Source of the DNA: Taibaiella lutea
Lineage (GTDB): Bacteria; Bacteroidota; Bacteroidia; Chitinophagales; Chitinophagaceae
Reading direction: 5' to 3'
Length of the DNA stretch: 64,000 nucleotides
Assembly: GCF_008629695.1 (NCBI RefSeq)
Contig: NZ_VWSH01000001.1
Coordinates: 585,990 to 649,989 of the forward strand
Part shown: positions 52,242-59,782 of the stretch, in pieces
How positions within the stretch are numbered: position 1 is the first letter of the stretch
Layout of the letters: each line of letters starts with the position of its first letter
Made by a program: the position numbers and the translations under genes
Notes under the pieces: model-generated
Told to the model about the DNA's origin: nothing
Seen by the model: only the letters and a program-made list of their open reading frames with translations
The model's database searches: none

Positions 52242-52943
52242 TTACAACAATCCATTATCCGCAAAGCTGAAGTGCTTATTATCGGCAATAATTACATGGT
52301 CCATCAATGTCATATCCAGAAGCCTGGCGCCCTCTTTTATTTTTTCGGTAATTGCTTTATCGGCATTGCTCGGATTCAGATTTCCGGAAGGATGGTTATG
52401 GGCAATGATAAGATTGCTGGATAAATACTGTAATGCAGTTTTAAAGATTATTTTAGGGTCAACAACAGTGCCTGTTACGCCTCCTGAACTTACAAATTCA
52501 ACATGCAGTAATTTATTGTTCCTGCCCAGACAAAGAACAGCAAATTTTTCATGATGCAGGTCATTCATTAAAGGCATGAATATATCGGCAGCCTGTTTAC
52601 TGGAAGTAATTATTTTTTGTTCCATACTTTCACTCAATTGCCTTCTGCGGCCTATTTCCAAGGCGGCGGCTATTGCTATCGCCCGTGCTAAGCCAATGCC
52701 TTTAATGGTTTGAAAATCTTTCAGGGATAGTTTGCCCAAAAAAGAAAGATTTTGGTTTCCCAATTGCAATACTTCTCTTGCCAGATCAACGGCAGACTTC
52801 TCTTTCGTACCGCTTTGAATCAATATTGCCAATAATTCTGCGTCAGAAAGGGCGGCATATCCTTTTTGTTGCATCTTTTCTCTTGGCCTGTCGTCTTCGG
52901 CCCAATGTTTAATCGGATTTGATTTTGTAGAATTGTCGTTCAT
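52242..52943 (-). CDS. radC: DNA repair protein RadC
   Basis: A 233-residue JAB/MPN-domain protein. The N-terminal UPF0758 helix-hairpin-helix part (GIGLARAIAIAAALEIGRR) is followed by the metal-binding block SNLIIAHNHPSGNLNPSNAD with H-x-H and D. It is the RadC family, whose role in repair is disputed. It is preceded by the dprA gene on the same strand (after about 70 bp). Confidence 0.9.
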   Translation of the reverse strand: MNDNSTKSNPIKHWAEDDRPREKMQQKGYAALSDAELLAILIQSGTKEKSAVDLAREVLQLGNQNLSFLGKLSLKDFQTIKGIGLARAIAIAAALEIGRRRQLSESMEQKIITSSKQAADIFMPLMNDLHHEKFAVLCLGRNNKLLHVEFVSSGGVTGTVVDPKIIFKTALQYLSSNLIIAHNHPSGNLNPSNADKAITEKIKEGARLLDMTLMDHVIIADNKHFSFADNGLL

Positions 52944-52944
52944 T

Positions 52945-52975
52945 TTTAAATGTTAGATATTAAATGTTAGATATA
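52945..52975. repeat. Degenerate ATGTTAGATATTAA microrepeat
   Basis: Two units of the kind TTAAATGTTAGATATTAAATG between radC and dprA, matching the class at 50639-50695. Confidence 0.45.
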
Positions 52976-53011
52976 GGATGATTGTTATTGAAGCTAAAGG
53001 CCCATAATTCC

Positions 53012-54121
53012 TCATGTCATCCTAAAGCGCTTGCCGGGCAATGCTTTCACTGCTCCGTTAAGTTCCATTGTCAATAGCATTGCAGATAGTTGCGCGGGGT
53101 TAAAGCTTGATTTTAACAGCAGTTCATCGATGTGCATTCCTTCAGCGTTGCCTAATACATCCGCAATTTTCATTTCCTCATCTGTTAAATGGTTGAATAA
53201 TTTTGCCTGTACAGCTTTTCCGTGATTATCATTTTTCCAATTCATCATTTCCAACAAATCGTCTGCACCGGTTATCAGTTGCGCAATATTTGTCCTGATG
53301 AGATAATTACATCCTTCCGATTTTTTATCGATGGTTCTGCCGGGAAAGGCTGCTACTTCACGGTTGTAGCTTGCGGCGAGCTTTGCCGTTATCATCGCCC
53401 CACCCTTCTTCGCGGTTTCCACAACAATGGTAACATCGCTCAAACCGGCGACTATCCTGTTCCTCATGGGAAAATTATATTTATCGGGAATGGTTTTGGA
53501 TGGATATTCTGTCAGCAATCCGCCATGTTTCACCATTTCGCGGGCAATATGCTTATGTTGGGGAGGATAAATAGTATCAAGCCCATGCGCCACAACTGCA
53601 ATGGTAGGAAGCCCTGTTTGCAGGGCTTTTCTATGCGCTATTCCGTCAATGCCCAGGGCAAGGCCGCTTATGATGATGATATCTTCTAGCTTTAACCCTT
53701 CAATTAATTCTTCAGTCATTCTTGCACCGTAGTCGGTGTTTTCTCTGGAGCCTATTATGGCAACCATTTTTTTGTGTTTCAACGGTTGTGTTCCTTTATA
53801 ATAAAGCATCAGCGGTGCATCATCGCATTCTTTAAGCTTTTCAGGGTAATTATCATCCAAAATAAAAAGGGGTTGTATATTATGCTTTAAAATAAATTCA
53901 ACTTCAACAGCTGCTTTTTTCAAATCGGGCGCTGCTGAAAACAATTTTGCTTTTGTCTCACCAATGCCTTCAATAGTTTTCAGTTGTTTGGGAGATGCAT
54001 TGAATATTGCTTTTGCGGAGCCGAATAGATGTAAGAGCCTTCTGCCGAACTTATAGCCAATCTGATCGGTATGGGTTAATGCAATACGATATAATAATTC
54101 GTCTTCCGCTTCTATATTCAT
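53012..54121 (-). CDS. dprA: DNA-processing protein DprA
   Basis: A 369-residue protein. The N-terminal SAM-like helices (RIALTHTDQIGYKFGRRLL) are followed by the Rossmann-like core MVAIIGSRENTDYGARM, ISGLALGIDGIAHRKAL and FPMRNRIVAGLSDVTIVVET. The C-terminal winged helix (HLTDEEMKIADVLGN...LTMELNGAVKALPGKRF) is present. DprA loads RecA on incoming single-stranded DNA in natural transformation. Convergence of the set cinA-radC-dprA in one place is common. Confidence 0.9.
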   Translation of the reverse strand: MNIEAEDELLYRIALTHTDQIGYKFGRRLLHLFGSAKAIFNASPKQLKTIEGIGETKAKLFSAAPDLKKAAVEVEFILKHNIQPLFILDDNYPEKLKECDDAPLMLYYKGTQPLKHKKMVAIIGSRENTDYGARMTEELIEGLKLEDIIIISGLALGIDGIAHRKALQTGLPTIAVVAHGLDTIYPPQHKHIAREMVKHGGLLTEYPSKTIPDKYNFPMRNRIVAGLSDVTIVVETAKKGGAMITAKLAASYNREVAAFPGRTIDKKSEGCNYLIRTNIAQLITGADDLLEMMNWKNDNHGKAVQAKLFNHLTDEEMKIADVLGNAEGMHIDELLLKSSFNPAQLSAMLLTMELNGAVKALPGKRFRMT

Positions 54122-54229
54122 GATATAAAACTAACGAATTCATATTTTATCACGAAAATCATTTTTAATAATTTTCAGGAATGCTTTCAATCCCCCATAA
54201 ATTCACCCTTTTTATTAGCGATCGTTTTC

Positions 54230-54237
54230 TATTTTTG
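54230..54237 (+). promoter_or_regulatory. -7 box TATTTTTG before the S9 peptidase
   Basis: Fits TAnnTTTG. The ATG at 54242 follows 5 nt after its G, the same geometry as at the histidine kinase, so the mRNA is likely leaderless. Confidence 0.55.
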
Positions 54238-54241
54238 AAAC

Positions 54242-56398
54242 ATGAATAAAAGTTTATTATCTGTACTTATAGCAGCAGCAAGCGTTCCGGCTTTTGCGCA
54301 GCATCAGCAATTCACCATGCAGGAAGCAACATTGGGCATTAAAACCAATCTGGCACCGCAAAACTTAAAACAACTAAACTGGATACCGGGCACAGATGCT
54401 TATGTGTATGCGGTGGGAAGCAAAGAGCAGGAAGCATTGTTAAGAACAATAGTTCCTCAGATGAAGGCGGATACGCTGTTAAGATTAACGGACATCAACA
54501 ATGGCTTATCTTTGAGCAAGCCTTTAACGGCATTACCTTCTGTTGAATGGATTAAAAGGAATGAGTGTTATTTCAGCGATGGAAATGATTACTACACCGG
54601 CACTTTAAAAAACAACAGATGGGAGTTCAGTAAATGGTGCTCCCTGCCTGAAAATGCCGAGAACATACAGGTAGATAATCATTCAAAGCAAATAGCATAT
54701 ACCATCGACAATAATTTGTTTATGGTGGATGTGTATGGAAAGACGCAACAAATTTCAAATGAACCGAACAAGGATATTCTTTATGGAAGCGCGAAGGTGC
54801 ACAGAAATGAATTCGGCATAGCGGAGGGTATTTTCTTTTCACCAAAAGGTAATATGGTAGCCTTTTACAGAATGGATCAGACAATGGTCAATAATTACCC
54901 GATTATTGATTGGAGTACTAATCCGGGGAAAAACACAGATGGCAAATATCCTATGGCGGGAGGCACTTCGCATGAAGTGACATTAGGTGTTTATAATCCC
55001 ATTACGAAGAAAACGGTTTTCCTGAATACGGGAACGGCGAAAGATCATTACCTGACCTGCATTACGTGGAGCCCTGACGAACAATACATTTTTATTGCCA
55101 TACTGAATAGGGAACAGAATCATTTATGGTTGAATAAGTATGATGCAAAAACGGGCGCTTTTGTCAACACTTTATTTGAAGAAACAGATTCAAAGTATGT
55201 AGAACCACAACATGCTTTAACTTTTTTACCCAACAGTAATAATGAATTTGTATGGTGGAGCCAAAGGGACGGATATATGCATTTGTACCATTACAATACA
55301 GACGGCAAACTGATAAACGGGGTTACAAAGGGAGATTGGCTTGTAAATGAAATAGTTGGTGAAAATGCAGGTTCAAAAGAGCTTATCATTACGGCTACAA
55401 AGGAATCTGCGAAAGAAAAACATATTTACAGCGTCAACTGGAATAACGGCAAAATGACTTTGCTTGATAATGCAGCGGGGGTTCATACTGCTATTGTAAA
55501 TGAAGCGGGTACTTATGTTCTGGATAAATATCAAAGTGCTGATGTTCCAAGAAATATCGTTGTAAAAGCAGTTAACAGTAAATGGAATAAAACTATTTTG
55601 CAAGCGGCTGATCCGTTGGCAAGCTACGAAAGGCCTAAGATTGAAAACGTTGAACTGAAGGCGGATGACGGCACACCTCTATATGGCAAAATCATTTACC
55701 CGACAGGGTTCGATGCCCATAAAAAGTATCCGGTGATCGTTTATTTATACAACGGACCTCATGTACAATTAATTACTAACGGCTTCCCTGCAAGCGGCAA
55801 CCTGTGGTATGAATACATGGCGCAACACGGTTATATTGTTTTTACAATGGATGGCAGAGGCAGCGGTAACCGTGGCCTGAAGTTTGAACAGGCAACTTTC
55901 CGTCAGCTGGGCACAGCAGAATTGGACGATCAGTTAAAGGGCGTGGATTACCTGAAGTCATTGCCTTATGTAGATGCAAACAGGATGGGTATTCATGGCT
56001 GGAGCTTTGGAGGCTTTATGACTACTTCGATGATGCTGCGTCATCCGGGCATCTTTAAATGTGCCGTGGCAGGCGGGCCGGTTATTGACTGGAGCATGTA
56101 CGAGGTGATGTACACGGAAAGGTATATGGACACACCGCAGGAAAACCCTGATGGTTATGCAAACAATAACTTACTTACTAAGGTGAAAAATCTGAATGGA
56201 AAATTGCTTATGATTCACGGTGCGCAAGACCCTGTTGTGGTATGGCAACAATCCATGAAGTTTGTGAAAGCATGTGTGGACAATGGCGTTCAGCTGGACT
56301 ACTTTGTTTATCCCGGCCATGAACATAATGTGCTTGGAAAAGACCGTGTGCATCTGATGCAGAAGATTACGGATTACTTTGATGAATACCTGAAATAA
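54242..56398 (+). CDS. S9 family prolyl peptidase (DPP-IV-type)
   Basis: A 718-residue exported enzyme with signal peptide (LLSVLIAAASVPAFAQ). The N-terminal part is a DPPIV-like beta-propeller. The catalytic domain has GIHGWSFGGFMTT (nucleophile S588 in G-x-S-x-G-G), the acidic residue D663 in HGAQDPVVVWQ, and the histidine in YPGHEHNV (H693 or H695). It cleaves dipeptides after proline or alanine, probably in the periplasm. Length and motifs fit the Bacteroidota DPP-IV group. Confidence 0.9.
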   Translation: MNKSLLSVLIAAASVPAFAQHQQFTMQEATLGIKTNLAPQNLKQLNWIPGTDAYVYAVGSKEQEALLRTIVPQMKADTLLRLTDINNGLSLSKPLTALPSVEWIKRNECYFSDGNDYYTGTLKNNRWEFSKWCSLPENAENIQVDNHSKQIAYTIDNNLFMVDVYGKTQQISNEPNKDILYGSAKVHRNEFGIAEGIFFSPKGNMVAFYRMDQTMVNNYPIIDWSTNPGKNTDGKYPMAGGTSHEVTLGVYNPITKKTVFLNTGTAKDHYLTCITWSPDEQYIFIAILNREQNHLWLNKYDAKTGAFVNTLFEETDSKYVEPQHALTFLPNSNNEFVWWSQRDGYMHLYHYNTDGKLINGVTKGDWLVNEIVGENAGSKELIITATKESAKEKHIYSVNWNNGKMTLLDNAAGVHTAIVNEAGTYVLDKYQSADVPRNIVVKAVNSKWNKTILQAADPLASYERPKIENVELKADDGTPLYGKIIYPTGFDAHKKYPVIVYLYNGPHVQLITNGFPASGNLWYEYMAQHGYIVFTMDGRGSGNRGLKFEQATFRQLGTAELDDQLKGVDYLKSLPYVDANRMGIHGWSFGGFMTTSMMLRHPGIFKCAVAGGPVIDWSMYEVMYTERYMDTPQENPDGYANNNLLTKVKNLNGKLLMIHGAQDPVVVWQQSMKFVKACVDNGVQLDYFVYPGHEHNVLGKDRVHLMQKITDYFDEYLK

Positions 56399-56413
56399 GG
56401 TTACATACCATAC

Positions 56414-56464
56414 AAATGGGCAGACAGCAAAAGATAAAATGGAATTGCTGCCTGCCCATTTTCA
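56414..56464 (+). terminator. Terminator after the S9 peptidase
   Basis: Stem of 17 bp with one A-C mismatch (arm AAATGGGCAGACAGCAA) and a loop of about 14 nt, then TTTT. Confidence 0.75.
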
Positions 56465-56548
56465 TATAAGGCAAGATATAAAACATATAAAGTCGGATTG
56501 ACAAAAGCCATCATTCAAGGCGCGATTACTGATTCCGGAAAAGAAAAA

Positions 56549-56572
56549 GAGCTAAGCCGTCGGACTTAACTC
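56549..56572 (-). terminator. Terminator of the small paralogue genes
   Basis: Read on the minus strand: GAGTTAAGTCCG pairs with CGGCTTAGCTC with small bulges, then TTTTTCTTTT. It lies just after the gene ending at 56600. Confidence 0.6.
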
Positions 56573-56599
56573 TTTATATTAACCGCCAGTAATGGCGCA

Positions 56600-56800
56600 T
56601 CAAACTTTACTTCTTCTTGCGGCGCACAACAAAACATCTTTCTGCAATCGTTCCCTGTCTTCCTCATTCATAGTGCCATTATGTAATGCAGTGAAATATA
56701 GCTCGCCTGCTCTTAAAATGTCTTCAATAATTCCGCTGTTAATTGCCGCACAATATTCATCATACAATGATTCTATCTGCATTTCCTCCTGCCCGGACAT
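56600..56800 (-). CDS. Very small protein, paralogue 1 of a tandem pair
   Basis: About 66 residues from ATG 56800 (MSGQEEMQIESLYDEY). The longer frame from 56845 is not supported by the paralogue. It ends ERLQKDVLLCAARRSKV. It aligns with the gene at 56918: ELYFTALHNGTMNEEDRERL matches QLYFNALRHGEMTDADKEQL, with L-C near the end. It is helical and probably cytoplasmic. No family recognised. Confidence 0.55.
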   Translation of the reverse strand: MSGQEEMQIESLYDEYCAAINSGIIEDILRAGELYFTALHNGTMNEEDRERLQKDVLLCAARRSKV

Positions 56801-56917
56801 ACATTGGTTTTGTTTAATTATCAATATGCCAAAGCAGCATTCCATGTTAAAGCAGCTAAAGCAACATGAAGTTAACAGGTTTGAATGTCATTAAAGTGAA
56901 ATAAATCACAAATAAGC

Positions 56918-57118
56918 TCATTCTATCTTTTTATTAACACAACATAGTAATATATCATTTTGCAATTGCTCTTTATCTGCGTCAGTCATTTCTCCATGCC
57001 GCAAAGCATTGAAATATAGTTGACCAAATTTAAGTGCATCATCTGCAATGCTGTTCCTGAGCGCTTGCTCATACCTGTTAAATAAAAATTTCACTTCCGC
57101 ATTCGGTTCTTCTGACAT
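56918..57118 (-). CDS. Very small protein, paralogue 2 of a tandem pair
   Basis: About 66 residues from ATG 57118 (MSEEPNAEVKFLFNRYEQ). It aligns over its whole length with the gene at 56600, roughly half of the residues being identical. Conserved points include YFxAL, an HG/NG turn, and LQxDxLLC near the C-terminus. The preserved reading frame in both copies supports real genes. Both are on the minus strand, 117 bp apart. Confidence 0.55.
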   Translation of the reverse strand: MSEEPNAEVKFLFNRYEQALRNSIADDALKFGQLYFNALRHGEMTDADKEQLQNDILLCCVNKKIE

Positions 57119-57375
57119 GGCCCACAAATTTTAAACATATAAGCAACAACATGCATATCGGGATATTGTTGATGAAATATGGCCATTAATAAACGTGGGA
57201 AACATAAAGTACTGGATACCGTGCAGTTAATATCCGCTCAGAATAAGTTAAAAAATTCTAACATGAGTTTCGTTGTGGATTTCCGGTAAAGTAAGCCTGT
57301 TCTGGCTTAGTATATATTACCTATAGAAGATGCTACTTTATAAAACCTTAATTAAACAACACTGGACTTGTCACA

Positions 57376-57430
57376 CAAAACTTAATTACTGATAATGCTT
57401 TTTACTGCTGTAGGATCCGTTGCGACAGAC
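57376..57430. repeat. Degenerate 50-bp repeat, unit 1
   Basis: AAAACTTAATTACTGATAAT followed by GCTTTTTACTGCTG and TTGCGACAG. It aligns with units at 57620-57676 and 59116-59176 (common elements AAACTTAAT, TAATGC and GCGAC or ACGAC). Confidence 0.55.
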
Positions 57431-57459
57431 ACACTTGATTACCTTTTGATATCTTGAAT

Positions 57460-57467
57460 TATCTTTG
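57460..57467 (+). promoter_or_regulatory. Orphan -7 box TATCTTTG
   Basis: Fits TAnnTTTG, but no coding start follows within 300 bp. About 115 bp downstream is a palindrome that could act as a terminator, so a small RNA of about 130-150 nt is possible. Confidence 0.35.
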
Positions 57468-57580
57468 GTTCTATGTTTATATTTCCGCATCGAGAAAAAA
57501 GGATATCAGAGACAAATTATTGAGGCAAAGGAGAAAGCGTAAAAGAAGTCAGGCAGCAATAGTTTATATTTTTTCCGGCC

Positions 57581-57613
57581 AATCCTTATAGGTTTTAGAA
57601 ACCTATAAGGATT
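57581..57613. repeat. REP-like palindrome, copy 1
   Basis: Perfect 15-bp arms AATCCTTATAGGTTT and AAACCTATAAGGATT with a 3-nt loop TAG. The same arms occur at 59013-59045. Confidence 0.85.
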
Positions 57614-57619
57614 TTATAA

Positions 57620-57676
57620 AAACTTAATTGCAAGTAATGCAGTTTGTCGTCGTTGTATTCAGCTGCGACCGATACA
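57620..57676. repeat. Degenerate 50-bp repeat, unit 2
   Basis: AAAACTTAATTGCAAGTAAT, then GCAGTTTGTCGTCGTT and CTGCGACCGA. It aligns best with the unit at 59116-59176. Confidence 0.6.
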
Positions 57677-57794
57677 AACAAACAGCCAATTATTGAACTA
57701 CACTCAATTGTTTGGTTAAGTCTTCTTATAAAATTGATTTATCAGATTACTCCGGGTAAAATATTTTAAATTTACTATTTAACAGCCCTAACCA

Positions 57795-58958
57795 ATGGCA
57801 CTAACCTTTCAAATGATAAAGAGTAAGGTAAAAAATCCGATCTGTACAATATTAGTACTTGTTTTATTTACGTCTTGTAACGGACAGACAAAACCGTGGC
57901 AACCGAATACCGTTGTTGCAGGAAACCTATCATTTACAAGCAAAAAACCGAAGCTTACTAAAACCCAGGGAACAGACCAATACCAGAATGTCCACTGCGG
58001 TTTGCAGGATAAAGATGGCAATCTCTGGTTTGGTACAGCAGGTGAAGGTCTTTATCGCTACGACGGAAAATGGTTCACTCAATTTACTGTGGCGGACGGG
58101 CTAAGTTGCAATTTTATCAGTTCTCTTTTGGAGGACAAAAACGGCAATATCTGGATTGGAACAAGAGATGGACTTTGCCGTTACGACGGAAATAAAATTA
58201 CCCCTTTCACTATCAGCAAAGGTTTTATGACTGTAGCAAACAACAATAAGGATTATTATTATTCGGAACAGTCCAAGAAGGAAACAGTATGGGATATATA
58301 TCAGGATAAAAGCGGAAAGATATGGTTTGGCACCGGAGATGGCCTGTATTGTTACGACGGAAATATTTTTACCCGCTTTTTAGACAATCCGGATGTCATC
58401 AACAAAAGCGGCCTTAAACTTAAAATGGTCAGCTCTATTTTAGAAGATAAAATGGGAAACATATGGTTTGCTTCCGGGATGCCTCCGGGACAGGAGGGAA
58501 TTTGCCGTTATGACGGAAGCAATCTGGTGAGCTTTAAGCCTCAAAATGAAGTTTGGTTTCGTAAAATAATTGAAGATAAAAACAAGAATTTAATCTTTGT
58601 CACAAGAATACATGGCGCCTTGTTTTGCGATCCTGCTGCAAATAACTTTGGCGAAACATCTTTTTCCAGTTTCCCTCAGCCTAAAGAATTGCTGAATAAC
58701 TCGCTTACAACTATTTTAAAGGACAATGCAGGAAATATATGGATGGCATCAGATTATGGAAAGGATATCGGAGATACGCTTGGCGGCGTTTGGTGCTACA
58801 GACAGTCTGCTATGGCGAATGAAAAATTATTTACAAAAATCACTAACCACGAAGTTTCTTTTATGCTGGAAGATAAAGAGCATAATATCTGGCTTGGAAC
58901 AAGGGGCATGGGACTATACCGCTACGACGGCACAACATTGACAAGTTTTTCTGAATGA
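57795..58958 (+). CDS. Beta-propeller lipoprotein with two-component-regulator propeller repeats
   Basis: A 387-residue lipoprotein: TILVLVLFTSCNGQ has the lipobox cysteine. It is composed of repeats of the Reg_prop type (GNLWFGTAGEGLYRYDGKWF, GNIWIGTRDGLCRYDG, GKIWFGTGDGLYCYDG, GNIWFASGM, HNIWLGTRGMGLYRYDG). Such blades form the sensor of hybrid histidine kinases in Bacteroidota. Here no kinase part follows, so it is a stand-alone propeller on the envelope. It is flanked by the palindrome pair. Confidence 0.8.
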   Translation: MALTFQMIKSKVKNPICTILVLVLFTSCNGQTKPWQPNTVVAGNLSFTSKKPKLTKTQGTDQYQNVHCGLQDKDGNLWFGTAGEGLYRYDGKWFTQFTVADGLSCNFISSLLEDKNGNIWIGTRDGLCRYDGNKITPFTISKGFMTVANNNKDYYYSEQSKKETVWDIYQDKSGKIWFGTGDGLYCYDGNIFTRFLDNPDVINKSGLKLKMVSSILEDKMGNIWFASGMPPGQEGICRYDGSNLVSFKPQNEVWFRKIIEDKNKNLIFVTRIHGALFCDPAANNFGETSFSSFPQPKELLNNSLTTILKDNAGNIWMASDYGKDIGDTLGGVWCYRQSAMANEKLFTKITNHEVSFMLEDKEHNIWLGTRGMGLYRYDGTTLTSFSE

Positions 58959-59012
58959 AATTACCGGTCTGATACAATCATGCCAAATGTCTTTTAGTTA
59001 TGTTTTTAGTAG

Positions 59013-59045
59013 AATCCTTATAGGTTTCTAAAACCTATAAGGATT
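59013..59045. repeat. REP-like palindrome, copy 2
   Basis: Arms AATCCTTATAGGTTT and AAACCTATAAGGATT with loop CTA, identical in the arms to the copy at 57581. Confidence 0.85.
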
Positions 59046-59115
59046 AGCCGGAAAGAAGAAAACATTTACTGCAAAAAAACGGTTGCTCCCGGATAAATGA
59101 TATTGCCGCTGTTAT

Positions 59116-59176
59116 AAACGAAACTTAATCACTAATAATGCAGTTTACGGTCGTAATATTCCGCTACGACCTATGT
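59116..59176. repeat. Degenerate 50-bp repeat, unit 3
   Basis: GAAACTTAATCACTAATAAT, then GCAGTTTACGGTCGTAAT and CGCTACGACC. It follows the palindrome at 59013 by about 70 bp, as unit 2 follows palindrome copy 1 by 7 bp. Confidence 0.6.
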
Positions 59177-59238
59177 TTCTATCAAGACAGACACAAGATT
59201 ATTCCATTGTCTTTTTGTAAAACCTTGATGACATAAAA

Positions 59239-59511
59239 ATAATCGCTATGCGTTATGCCATAATTACATCCGACGGTTAAATAATCGTACCTGCAACTGA
59301 AATAATTACAGTCATCAGTAAAATAATCGAGTAGGCAGGTAGAATAATCAAACAAAACATATAAATAATAATAATGCATCATGCCATAATTACATCCGAA
59401 GGTTGCATAATCGTATCTGCAACTGAAATAATTACAGTGGAATGCAGCATAATAAGACCTGACGCTCAAATAATCGGAGTTGACGATGAAATAATAAGAA
59501 AAGAAAGGTTT
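59239..59511. repeat. 21-bp periodic array with ATAAT core
   Basis: Thirteen ATAAT cores lie exactly 21 bp apart (59239, 59260, 59281, 59302 ... 59491). The bases between cores vary strongly, except that a three-unit block around ATCGTACCTGCAACTGAAAT is duplicated. The spacing is about two turns of the helix. Confidence 0.9.
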
Positions 59512-59581
59512 TGAAAGGGTTTTGCATTGCATTGAAAGGATTTGGTAATACGTTGAAAGGGGTCAGCAATTCCCTGAAAGC
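59511..59581. repeat. 21-bp periodic array with TTGAAAGG core
   Basis: TTGAAAGG-type cores at 59511, 59532, 59553 and 59574 (last CTGAAAG). The array continues the spacing of the ATAAT array with a one-base shift. Confidence 0.85.
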
Positions 59582-59739
59582 TTTTTGTTCAATAAACTAT
59601 GCCGGAGAGAAACAGATTAATTTAGAAATGCTATGGCGGAAGCCGATACGCAACCGAGGGCACAAATAACCTGCATCAATAGTACTTCTATATCCGGTAA
59701 TCACCTTGCCCGGCTCTACTCTTTTAATTTAAGAATGTT

Positions 59740-59747
59740 TACCTTTG
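59740..59747 (+). promoter_or_regulatory. -7 box TACCTTTG before the ALDH gene
   Basis: Fits TAnnTTTG; the ATG follows 36 nt after the box, a normal leader. Confidence 0.55.
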
Positions 59748-59782
59748 CGCATCCAATTTCAAAATAATAAAATCAGATAAAT

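Larger units (their letters stand above)
57119..57794. other. Long intergenic region with repeats, promoter box and palindrome
   Basis: No open frame of useful length is seen. It holds two degenerate repeat units near 57376-57430 and 57620-57676, a -7 box at 57460 and a perfect palindrome at 57581-57613. These are listed separately. Confidence 0.6.
58959..59782. other. Long intergenic region with palindrome, degenerate repeat and 21-bp arrays
   Basis: No real gene is seen. A reverse-strand open frame at 59182-59532 is a by-product of the 21-bp repeat and is not called. The repeats inside are listed separately. A promoter box for the ALDH gene is at 59740. Confidence 0.6.

Noticed and set aside
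51990-52424. Open frames on both strands over the cinA-radC array
   Set aside because: Both are open because of the 21-bp period. One also runs antisense into radC.
59182-59532. Reverse-strand open frame with YxxNYFSCRYDY-like repeats
   Set aside because: The frame exists only because the 21-bp repeat is a multiple of three and lacks stop codons. It has no family, no clear start signal and no support from neighbours.
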